Assembly (NCBI GenBank): GCA_035299585.1
Contig: DATGWF010000072.1
Location: forward strand, 1 to 8,834
DNA length: 8,834 nucleotides
Direction of reading: 5' to 3'
From: DATGWF01 sp035299585
Lineage (GTDB): Bacteria; Actinomycetota; Actinomycetes; Actinomycetales; Microbacteriaceae
Made by a program: the position numbers and the translations under genes. Positions 1-5,360 of this stretch are shown in pieces; the first letter of the stretch is position 1; each line of letters begins with the position of its first letter. Under the pieces are notes generated by a model, which saw nothing but the letters and a program-made list of their open reading frames with translations, ran no database searches and was not told the origin of the DNA.

Positions 1-199
1 GCTCGATGACCGCACCCTTACCCACGCGCTGGTTGATGATGGCTGCCGGAACCTTGCCCTTGCGGAAGCCCGGAATGCTGACCTGCTCGGCGATGTGCTC
101 GTAGGCGTGCTCGATCGAGGGCTTGAGCTCCTCGGGAGTCACGGTGATGGTGAGCTTCGCGCGGGTCGGGCTCAGCTTTTCAACCGATGTGGTGGGCAT
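1..199 (-). CDS. tig: Trigger factor, N-terminal 66 residues (partial)
   Basis: Trigger factor is the ribosome-bound chaperone and peptidyl-prolyl isomerase that meets nascent chains at the exit tunnel. Only the first 66 codons are in the window; the gene continues past the left edge. The translation begins MPTTSVEKLSPTRAKLTITV and carries GFRKGKVP at about residues 44-51, the ribosome-docking signature (GFRxGKxP) of the N-terminal domain. The ATG at 199-197 is preceded by AAGGAG four bases upstream, which settles the start. tRNA-Pro lies 45 bp upstream on the same strand with no clear promoter between them, so co-transcription with processing of the tRNA is plausible (inference). Family identity is firm; nothing can be said about the rest of the protein. 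Confidence 0.95.
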   Translation of the reverse strand, partial: MPTTSVEKLSPTRAKLTITVTPEELKPSIEHAYEHIAEQVSIPGFRKGKVPAAIINQRVGKGAVIE

Positions 200-203
200 G
201 TCT

Positions 204-209
204 CTCCTT
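204..209 (-). promoter_or_regulatory. Ribosome binding site of tig
   Basis: Read on the minus strand this is AAGGAG, followed by AGAC and then the ATG of trigger factor. It is a strong Shine-Dalgarno match and supports that start codon. Confidence 0.8.
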
Positions 210-213
210 GTTG

Positions 214-225
214 GCCCCGCGGGGC
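214..225. repeat. 12-bp perfect palindrome between tRNA-Pro and tig
   Basis: GCCCCGCGGGGC is self-complementary and lies in the 45-bp gap between the tRNA-Pro 3' end and the trigger factor start, just before its Shine-Dalgarno. In RNA it could form a short GC-only hairpin (four-base-pair stem with a CGCG loop). No U-tract follows, so it is not a standard intrinsic terminator. It could help tRNA 3' processing or be chance in GC-rich DNA. Confidence 0.4.
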
Positions 226-244
226 ACTGTTCTCGACGGGTGAC

Positions 245-321
245 TGGTCGGGGCGACAGGATTTGAACCTGCGACTTCTCGCTCCCAAAGCGAGCGCTCT
301 ACCAAGCTGAGCTACGCCCCG
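245..321 (-). tRNA. tRNA-Pro (anticodon TGG)
   Basis: On the minus strand a complete cloverleaf is visible. The acceptor stem CGGGGCG pairs with CGCCCCG. The D arm is GCTC/GAGC, and the anticodon stem CTCGC/GCGAG encloses loop TTTGGGA. The T arm is GCAGG-TTCAAAT-CCTGT, followed by discriminator A and an encoded CCA. The anticodon is TGG with G at position 37, as expected for a proline tRNA reading CCA and related codons. The total is 77 nt including CCA. It lies 45 bp upstream of trigger factor on the same strand. Confidence 0.96.
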
Positions 322-334
322 AGTCGTGCGACTC
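321..334 (-). repeat. Inverted repeat abutting the 5' end of tRNA-Pro
   Basis: GAGTC-GTGC-GACTC forms a five- to six-base-pair hairpin whose last base is the first base of the tRNA-Pro acceptor stem. It sits in the presumed 5' leader of the precursor, next to the RNase P cleavage site. It is followed upstream by an alternating CG run at 342-352. A role in processing is only a possibility; the hairpin itself is directly visible. Confidence 0.4.
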
Positions 335-364
335 CGGGGCCCGCGCGCGCGCAGGCCAGCCGCC

Positions 365-370
365 AGTCTA
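365..370 (-). promoter_or_regulatory. Probable -10 box for tRNA-Pro (and perhaps tig)
   Basis: On the minus strand this reads TAGACT, a TAnnnT actinobacterial -10 hexamer, within GTATAGACTGG. It would start transcription near 358 and leave a leader of about 37 nt before tRNA-Pro. No good -35 hexamer is seen at the usual spacing. The same TAGACT hexamer recurs upstream of rpiB. Confidence 0.45.
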
Positions 371-436
371 TACGCTCGCGTACCGAGGACTTTGCGCAGA
401 ACCCGAGGGGCGGACAAGTGGCCCAGAAAAATCGGG

Positions 437-442
437 TACGCT
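437..442 (+). promoter_or_regulatory. Possible -10 box for tRNA-Gly
   Basis: TACGCT fits TAnnnT and lies 21 bp before the tRNA-Gly 5' end, predicting a leader of about 15 nt. The upstream CGGACA at 411-416 resembles a -35 box but is too far away (20-bp spacer), so the assignment is weak. Confidence 0.35.
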
Positions 443-463
443 ATCGAGGTGCCCTCGGGCAAC

Positions 464-537
464 GGGGATGTAGTTCAATGGTAGAACTTCAGTCTTCCAA
501 ACTGATAGCGCGGGTTCGATTCCCGTCATCCCCTCCA
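464..537 (+). tRNA. tRNA-Gly (anticodon TCC)
   Basis: A complete cloverleaf is visible. Acceptor GGGGATG pairs with CATCCCC. The D arm is GTTC/GAAC, and anticodon stem TCAGT/ACTGA encloses loop CTTCCAA. The T arm is GCGGG-TTCGATT-CCCGT with one G-T wobble pair, followed by discriminator T and an encoded CCA. The anticodon TCC reads GGA/GGG glycine codons. Length is 74 nt with CCA. Its 3' portion is duplicated 78 bp downstream, which is described separately. It is convergent with the channel gene ending at 638. Confidence 0.96.
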
Positions 538-545
538 ATTCCAGC
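512..545 (+). repeat. Direct repeat copy 1: 3' end of tRNA-Gly plus 8 bp
   Basis: This copy covers most of the T arm, the 3' acceptor strand, CCA and eight bases past the tRNA. It matches 590-623 at 33 of 34 positions; the only difference is A at 528 against C at 606. The position, at the 3' end of a tRNA gene, is a classic tyrosine-recombinase attachment core, so it may be the intact half of an att pair. Confidence 0.8.
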
Positions 546-589
546 ACCCCACCTCGGGCCGGCGGCCGCGACCGCTCCACGCGCTCGCG

Positions 590-623
590 GGGTTCGATTC
601 CCGTCCTCCCCTCCAATTCCAGC
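590..623 (+). repeat. Direct repeat copy 2: detached tRNA-Gly 3' end, possible att scar
   Basis: This is the second copy of the repeat at 512-545, offset by 78 bp, with one mismatch at 606. The copies are separated by 44 GC-rich bases (546-589) that do not form the 5' part of a tRNA, so this is a tRNA fragment rather than a second tRNA gene. It retains the T-loop sequence TTCGATT and the CCA. The duplication may be the footprint of an integrative element since lost, or a small local duplication. No integrase gene is in the window. Confidence 0.75.
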
Positions 624-637
624 TGGCGTTCCGTGCG

Positions 638-1402
638 CTATTTCGCTTCGTCCGTTCGTTGCGAGCGCGGTGTGTGCTGGGTGCGCGGCAGCTGTTCGGA
701 ACGAAGTGACTCGACCTCGGCTCGAAGCGCACGGACCTCGTCGAGGATGAGGTCAATGTGTTTGCGGCTGAGTTGCTCTTCGGCTGCCTCCCGCTGTTGC
801 ACGCGTTCGACAATCCACGACGCCATGGTCGCGGTGACTGCGCCGACAAGGGCGATGCCGCCAATCATGACGGCGACCGCGAGGAGCTGACCTTCAAAGG
901 TGACCGGGTAGTACAGCGCGTTGTTGACGGTCGTGATGGATGTGAAGGCCCACCAGACTCCAGCCCAGAGGGTGTCGATGTTTCCGCCGGCGGCGCGTTC
1001 AATCTCAAGCATCGAGAGTCCGCCCAGGTAGACCAGCAACAGCGCGGAGCCGCCAACATAGACAAGCACCTTCCCGCGGAAGGCGGCGCCAATTGTGCGA
1101 TTGAGGACGCCCACGATGGTGAACGCTCTGAGCAGGCGCAGCGGGCGGAGCATCGGGAGCACGACGACGGCGAGTTCGATGAGGTGCGCCCAGAACCATG
1201 ACTTGCGGTCCGGCGCGAGCCACAGGCTCACGACGTAGTCAACGACGAATGTGGCCCAGGTGGCCCAGACCACAATCTCGGCATTGACCAGGTCCGTGCC
1301 GACGGGTTGGGCGACGACCTCATAGCTGTAGGCAACGATGAAGACGACCGACATGAGCGTGAGTGGCCATTCCGTCAGCTTGTGCCATCGTTCGAGGGTC
1401 AT
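638..1402 (-). CDS. Potassium-channel-like six-TM protein with altered selectivity filter
   Basis: This 254-residue membrane protein has the layout of bacterial voltage-gated-like K+ channels. S1 lies at about residues 11-30, S2 at 42-63, S3 at 70-85 and an arginine-bearing S4-like stretch (RPLRLLR) at 86-92. S5 is at 111-131, the pore helix at 144-157 and S6 at 171-198. A charged, probably coiled-coil tail (about 202-237) follows. The pore region WWAFTSITTV fits the K+ channel family, but the filter normally read as TVGYGD is TVNNAL (residues 158-163), after which YYPVT resumes the family pattern. Selective K+ conduction is therefore doubtful. ATG at 1402 is chosen because the family usually begins close to RW..LTEWPL and because a -10 box lies just upstream; the longer reading would add 42 unlikely residues. 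It is divergent from the gene at 1495. No stable assignment beyond the superfamily is offered. Confidence 0.85.
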   Translation of the reverse strand: MTLERWHKLTEWPLTLMSVVFIVAYSYEVVAQPVGTDLVNAEIVVWATWATFVVDYVVSLWLAPDRKSWFWAHLIELAVVVLPMLRPLRLLRAFTIVGVLNRTIGAAFRGKVLVYVGGSALLLVYLGGLSMLEIERAAGGNIDTLWAGVWWAFTSITTVNNALYYPVTFEGQLLAVAVMIGGIALVGAVTATMASWIVERVQQREAAEEQLSRKHIDLILDEVRALRAEVESLRSEQLPRTQHTPRSQRTDEAK

Positions 1403-1408
1403 GGCCTC

Positions 1409-1414
1409 AGCGTA
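1409..1414 (-). promoter_or_regulatory. -10 box giving a probable leaderless mRNA for the channel gene
   Basis: Minus-strand TACGCT (TAnnnT) is followed by exactly six bases (GAGGCC) and then the ATG at 1402. Transcription would begin at or next to the start codon, explaining the lack of a well-placed Shine-Dalgarno. rpiB shows the same spacing. Confidence 0.5.
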
Positions 1415-1482
1415 ACGGCGGACCGTCCTCGGCCCGATGGCGGAGTGTCGGAGGGTCGTGTCAGAATCATGTCGTCGGCACC

Positions 1483-1487
1483 GGAGG
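1483..1487 (+). promoter_or_regulatory. Ribosome binding site deciding the start of the 205-residue protein
   Basis: GGAGG lies seven bases before the ATG at 1495. The open frame extends upstream to 1363, but this site and the signal-anchor beginning soon after choose 1495. CAGAAT at 1462-1467 is a weak -10 candidate upstream. Confidence 0.75.
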
Positions 1488-1494
1488 GGGACGG

Positions 1495-2112
1495 ATGACT
1501 GAGCAATCCAGGCGCGAGCGCTCCACACTCATCGACCACATCAGGTTTGGGCCGCTCGCTGGCGCACTCGTTCTCGCGGCCATCGTTGTTGGTGCTGTGG
1601 TCATGCTCGCGCCCGAGAACACCGCCGCCCCGGCCCGGGTTTTGGGCGTGACGATTCCATCCGCATCGGGCGCCCCAGAACGCGCGGCCGCGATTGCTCC
1701 CGCCGACGTGCCTCCCGCCGAAGACGGACCGTCGCCGGGAGCCGCCCCAGTCGAGCCGACTCCACCACACGTCGATGTTCGGACCGATGGCACGACGATT
1801 TTCGTCGATCTGGTTGGCTCGTGCGATGCCGCCAATGGAACGGGCTCGATGGAAGTCTCCGGGGACGTCAGCGGAATGTGGTCGACGTCCGTGCTGTGTC
1901 TGCAGCGCGACGTTGATCTCCACGTCACGATGCCCATTGCGAGCGACTCGTCTCCGTCATGCTGGCGAGACACCGTCGCTCGCGTCTCCATCACCGGTAC
2001 AGCCAACATTGACGGTGAATGGACCGTCCCGGTAACCGGACGGACTTGGCCGTGTCCTGGAGAATTCGAACAGTGGGACTGGCAGAACAGTCGTCCGCTG
2101 ATTCATCAGTAG
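1495..2112 (+). CDS. Unrecognised signal-anchored extracytoplasmic protein with four cysteines
   Basis: I do not recognise this 205-residue protein. It has a short basic N-terminus (residues 1-20, with RRER) and one hydrophobic segment (about 21-38), with no lipobox cysteine or obvious signal peptidase site, so it is probably anchored in the membrane facing out. A flexible Ala/Pro-rich linker (about 43-92) leads to a Thr/Ser/Val-rich domain (about 93-190) that looks beta-rich. That domain contains four cysteines (C110, C135, C157, C187), which could form two disulfides outside the cell. The C-terminus is rich in aromatic residues (FEQWDW). The start follows from GGAGG seven bases upstream. 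It is divergent from the channel gene across 92 bp, and sufS follows 58 bp after its stop on the same strand but with its own -10 box. A role in surface binding or envelope function is speculation. Confidence 0.75.
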   Translation: MTEQSRRERSTLIDHIRFGPLAGALVLAAIVVGAVVMLAPENTAAPARVLGVTIPSASGAPERAAAIAPADVPPAEDGPSPGAAPVEPTPPHVDVRTDGTTIFVDLVGSCDAANGTGSMEVSGDVSGMWSTSVLCLQRDVDLHVTMPIASDSSPSCWRDTVARVSITGTANIDGEWTVPVTGRTWPCPGEFEQWDWQNSRPLIHQ

Positions 2113-2157
2113 GTCGACGTCTCATCATCGGGAACGACCGCGGCGGACGCTCCCGGG

Positions 2158-2163
2158 TAGCAT
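2158..2163 (+). promoter_or_regulatory. -10 box giving a probable leaderless mRNA for sufS
   Basis: TAGCAT overlaps the first in-frame ATG (2162) and is followed by seven bases before the second ATG (2171). Transcription is expected to begin at about 2170-2171, the second ATG. A weak -35-like ACGACC sits at 2134-2139 with an 18-bp spacer. No Shine-Dalgarno precedes 2171. Confidence 0.55.
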
Positions 2164-2170
2164 GGACGCG

Positions 2171-3445
2171 ATGACCACCGCATTCGACGTTCACGCCGTC
2201 CGCTCGGAGTTTCCGGTGCTGGCGCAATTGGTCAATGGGCACCCGCTCGCCTATCTCGACTCCGGAGCGACGAGCCAGAAGCCGCGTTCGGTTCTCGAAG
2301 CCCAGTTCGGGTACTTGAACTCCGCGAACTCGGCGGTGCATCGCGGTGCCCACACCCTCGCTGCGGAAGCCACAAACCGCTTCGAAGATGCACGTGAGAC
2401 CGTCGCCACCGCAATTGGCGCGCGAGCCGAAGAGGTGGTGTGGACTGCGGGCGCGACCGCGGGGCTCAACATTCTGGCGAATAGTTTTGGACTCGCGAGC
2501 CTCGGTCGCGGCGGCGAGGCGGCACGTCGCTTCGCGCTCCAGCCTGGCGATCGCATCGTCCTCACGGAGGCGGAGCACCACGCAAACCTCATCCCGTGGC
2601 AAGAGCTCGCGGCTCGAACGGGGGCCGAGCTGGTGCACGTCCGCGTAGACGATTCCGGGGTGCTCGACCTCGATCATGCGCGCACGCTCATCCACGGCCG
2701 CACGCGCATTGTGGCATTCAGCCACGTCTCGAACGTGCTCGGAATCGTGAACCCGGTTCGGGACATCACCGCGATGGCTCACGAGCAGGGCGCTTTCGTT
2801 GTGCTTGACGCCTGCCAGTCGGCGCCACACATCGAGCTCACGCTCGGTGACCTCGGCGTCGATTTCGCCGTCTTCTCAAGCCACAAGCTGTACGGCCCGG
2901 ACGGAATTGGCGTCCTGTTCGGCAAGACAGAGCTCCTCAACGCCCTTCCAGCGTCGAACTTCGGCGGGTCGATGATCTCGCACGTCACCTTGACCGAGGC
3001 CAGCTACCTCGAGGCGCCACAGCGGTTCGAGGCCGGAACGCAACCGATTTCTGCGGCGATTGCCACGGCCGCCGCATTCGACTGGATGAAGAGCATCGGC
3101 CATGCGGCGATTTCGGCGCACGAAGCCACGCTCGAGGCGCACTTGCGCGAGCGGCTCGAGGGCATTCCGGGCCTGCGACTCCTCGGCAACGCCGCCGGCG
3201 TTGCGCGGGTGCCGCTCCTGAGCTTTGAGGTGCTCGGCGTACACGCTCACGACGTCGGCCAATTCCTCGACGCCTACGGCATCGCCGTCCGCGTCGGTCA
3301 TCACTGTGCCGCTCCCCTGCACGCAAGGTTTGGCATGACCGCGAGTGTTCGGGCGAGCGCAGCGGCCTACACGACCGTCGAAGAAATAGACCGATTGGCC
3401 GATGCGTTGGCACACGTACGCGGATTCTTTGGAGTGGAGTCATGA
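2171..3445 (+). CDS. sufS: Cysteine desulfurase, SufS type
   Basis: This is a PLP enzyme that removes sulfur from L-cysteine, giving alanine and an enzyme persulfide that is passed on for Fe-S cluster assembly. Counting from the ATG at 2171, it has 424 residues, slightly longer than the usual 400-410. The motifs are in family order: YLDSGATSQKP near the N-terminus, EHHANLIPW for cofactor stacking, DACQSAPH with the PLP-binding aspartate, and SSHKLYGPDGIGVLFG with the Schiff-base lysine K239. The mobile loop RVGHHCAAPLHARFG carries the persulfide cysteine C379, and RASAAAYTT supplies the substrate-binding arginine. An in-frame ATG at 2162 would add three residues, but a -10 box covers it, so 2171 is preferred. 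About 14 extra residues (around 109-122, LGRGGEAARRF) lie before the EHHAN motif. It overlaps sufU by four bases, indicating co-translation with its sulfur acceptor. Confidence 0.93.
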   Translation: MTTAFDVHAVRSEFPVLAQLVNGHPLAYLDSGATSQKPRSVLEAQFGYLNSANSAVHRGAHTLAAEATNRFEDARETVATAIGARAEEVVWTAGATAGLNILANSFGLASLGRGGEAARRFALQPGDRIVLTEAEHHANLIPWQELAARTGAELVHVRVDDSGVLDLDHARTLIHGRTRIVAFSHVSNVLGIVNPVRDITAMAHEQGAFVVLDACQSAPHIELTLGDLGVDFAVFSSHKLYGPDGIGVLFGKTELLNALPASNFGGSMISHVTLTEASYLEAPQRFEAGTQPISAAIATAAAFDWMKSIGHAAISAHEATLEAHLRERLEGIPGLRLLGNAAGVARVPLLSFEVLGVHAHDVGQFLDAYGIAVRVGHHCAAPLHARFGMTASVRASAAAYTTVEEIDRLADALAHVRGFFGVES

Positions 3446-3903
3446 ACGACCTCGAAGCGCTCTACCAAGAACTGATCATGGACCATGCCAAACGTCGATT
3501 TGGCAGTGGCATCGCCGAGGCCGGCGACGAAGCGCACGCTATGTCGGAGCAGCGCAATCCGATTTGTGGCGATCACATCGCCCTCCAGGTGCGTCTCAAT
3601 GCCGACGGTTCGGTCCGCGACACCACGTGGGATGGCGCCGGCTGCACGATTTCGCAAGCGAGCGCATCGATGCTCAGTGAACTTGCTCCCGGCCTGCACC
3701 CCGCTGCAGCGAGCGACCTCATCGACTCCTTCCGCGAGGTCCTTCGCTCGCGCGGCACGCAAGAACTGGACGAAGACCGCTTCGGCGACGCATTTGCGCT
3801 GTCAGGAGTCTCGAAGTACACCGCTCGAGTCAAGTGCGCGATGCTCGCATGGGTGGCATTCGAGGACGCCCTCCGTCGCGCGAGTGCTGACCGCACCGCT
3901 TAA
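3442..3903 (+). CDS. sufU: SufU-type sulfur acceptor for SufS
   Basis: SufU is a zinc protein that takes the persulfide from SufS and feeds sulfur to the SUF scaffold in Gram-positive bacteria; it was once regarded as a scaffold like IscU. The 153-residue sequence has the zinc/transfer ligands C42 and D44 in NPICGD, C68 in GAGCTISQAS and C132 in TARVKCAMLAW. R129, three residues before the last cysteine, matches the conserved SufU arginine. The segment LAPGLHPAAASDLIDSF (about 81-97) lies where SufU has its insertion relative to IscU, which favours SufU. The start overlaps the sufS stop as ATGA, and two GGAG motifs (3431-3439) lie just before it. Its TAA stop shares TTAA with the stop of the convergent amidohydrolase gene. 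No sufB, sufC, sufD or sufT adjoins it here. Confidence 0.93.
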   Translation: MNDLEALYQELIMDHAKRRFGSGIAEAGDEAHAMSEQRNPICGDHIALQVRLNADGSVRDTTWDGAGCTISQASASMLSELAPGLHPAAASDLIDSFREVLRSRGTQELDEDRFGDAFALSGVSKYTARVKCAMLAWVAFEDALRRASADRTA

Positions 3904-5360
3904 CGCAGCCGCACACCGTCCAGGTGCACCGGTTCGCCGGCGACGATGGTCGCCGCTACCGGCAGCGTTCGCAATTCGGCTGCCGTCGCCCGAGCGGGAT
4001 TGGCATCGACCAGAATGAGGTCGGCGGGGGCGCCGAGTTCGAGCTGCGCGTAGCGACTCGAGGCCAGCACCGCCTGCTCGATTGTGAGCGATTCGAACGC
4101 ACGCCACGGTTCACGGTCGCCTCGTGTGCGCCACACGGCGCTTGCGATTGCCTGCCACGGGTCGAGTGGTGCCACCGGGGCGTCCGATCCGAACGCAAGC
4201 CTGGCACCGGCGTCCCAGAACGAGCGCAACAGATAGGCGCCGTCGAGCGCATCCGCCCACAGCGTGTCTGCGGCATCCCGATCGTCCATCGCGTGTTCCG
4301 GTTGAACGCTCGCAACGACACCGAGCTCAGCGAAGCGGACCACGTCGGCGGCAAGTACCTGTTGCGCGTGTTCCATCCGCCCGTTCACGCCGACGCGCTC
4401 AAACATGTTGAGCACTTCGTGCACGGCCAGGTCGCCAATGGCGTGAATGGTCGGAACAATTCCGGCGGTAGCTGCGCGCTGGACCAGTCCGGCGAGGTCC
4501 GCGTAGTCGACGTTCGCTCCTCCGTGGGAGCCGTCGGGGTACGGGTGGGAGCACCAAGCCGTTTGGGTGCCGAGCGAACCGTCGGTGATGCACTTGAAGT
4601 AGCCCGCCGAAACGAGACCGCGGTCGTCAAGAACGAGCCCGGTGGCCCGACCCTCACGGATTGCCGCGTCGAGGTGTTGGGTATATACACTCGCCTCGAC
4701 ACGGATAGGCAGTTCACCGCGCGTGCTTCGCCGCACCCAGTCATGAGCGGTGTCGCGCATTTCGAGGTCAACAATGCCGACGACGCCGCGGGCGGCAGCG
4801 TTCCCGACGGCGTCGCGAATCCAGGTATCAAGCGTGGCGTCGTCGACGACATTCGCGAGCTGTTGGACTCGGAATGCCTCGTCTTCGGCGATACGGCCGT
4901 CGGCGTGCTCGGTCACGCTGAAACGACGCACTGCCGCGCTATTCAGCCAACACGCGTGCACGTCCCCGCTGATGAGCACGACCGGCCGCTCACCCGATAC
5001 CGCGTCGAGTGCCGAGAGGCTCAGGCGGTCGGGCCACAGCGCGTCCCGGTAGTTGACGGCAATGAACACGTCATCGTTCGACCCGATAACCGCCTCCGCG
5101 ACGCGGCGAACCGCCTCCGCGGCACTCGATACGCTCGAGAGGTCGAGGCGCCGCCGGGAGATGGCCCACAGGTTCGAGTGCACGTGTTCGTCCCACAGCC
5201 CCGGAAGCATCCAGCGTCCCTCGGCGTCGAGTGCGGGACTGTCGGAATCAGTCCATTCCGGCTCGATTGCATGAATGCGACCCCCGGTCACGGCGACGTC
5301 GACCGGCCCGGATTCCGGACGCCCCCACAGTCGAGCATTTCGGATCACCAGGTCGGTCAT
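3900..5360 (-). CDS. Metal-dependent amidohydrolase, YtcJ/Amidohydro_3 family
   Basis: This 486-residue cytoplasmic protein of the amidohydrolase superfamily uses one or two divalent metals to hydrolyse an amide or related bond; the substrate cannot be named from sequence. An N-terminal beta-sandwich (VIRNARLWG, VAVTGGRIHAI) leads to the metal motif DEHVH (residues 57-61). Later come KCITDGSLGTQTAW with the candidate metal lysine K256, HAIGD with H306, MEHAQQV with H331, and the catalytic aspartate in GSDAPVAPLDP (D393). The C-terminal sandwich closes with ADLILVDANP. Length and motif order are typical of YtcJ-like enzymes. ATG at 5360 follows GGAAGGAG by eight bases and overlaps the upstream nei stop as ATGA; the frame stays open beyond it but that part is non-homologous. 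It is the last gene of the rpiB-nei-amidohydrolase operon. Confidence 0.9.
   Translation of the reverse strand: MTDLVIRNARLWGRPESGPVDVAVTGGRIHAIEPEWTDSDSPALDAEGRWMLPGLWDEHVHSNLWAISRRRLDLSSVSSAAEAVRRVAEAVIGSNDDVFIAVNYRDALWPDRLSLSALDAVSGERPVVLISGDVHACWLNSAAVRRFSVTEHADGRIAEDEAFRVQQLANVVDDATLDTWIRDAVGNAAARGVVGIVDLEMRDTAHDWVRRSTRGELPIRVEASVYTQHLDAAIREGRATGLVLDDRGLVSAGYFKCITDGSLGTQTAWCSHPYPDGSHGGANVDYADLAGLVQRAATAGIVPTIHAIGDLAVHEVLNMFERVGVNGRMEHAQQVLAADVVRFAELGVVASVQPEHAMDDRDAADTLWADALDGAYLLRSFWDAGARLAFGSDAPVAPLDPWQAIASAVWRTRGDREPWRAFESLTIEQAVLASSRYAQLELGAPADLILVDANPARATAAELRTLPVAATIVAGEPVHLDGVRLR

Noticed and set aside
546..589. Intrinsic terminator after tRNA-Gly (GGCC-rich inverted segment)
   Set aside because: The inverted bases are short and no T-run follows on either strand.
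590..614. A second tRNA-Gly gene
   Set aside because: Only the T arm and 3' acceptor strand exist. The upstream 44 bases give no D arm, anticodon arm or 5' acceptor strand, so it is a fragment.
1403..1528. A longer N-terminus (42 extra residues) for the channel protein
   Set aside because: The added residues look like translated noncoding DNA, and a -10 box at 1409-1414 lies within them; ATG 1402 fits the family start.
2162..2164. The upstream ATG as the sufS start
   Set aside because: It overlaps the TAGCAT -10 hexamer and would not be transcribed if the mRNA starts near 2170. This remains a three-residue uncertainty.
1991..2830. A 279-codon minus-strand frame opposite sufS
   Set aside because: sufS is unambiguous from its PLP and cysteine motifs; the antisense reading has no domain or ribosome binding site.
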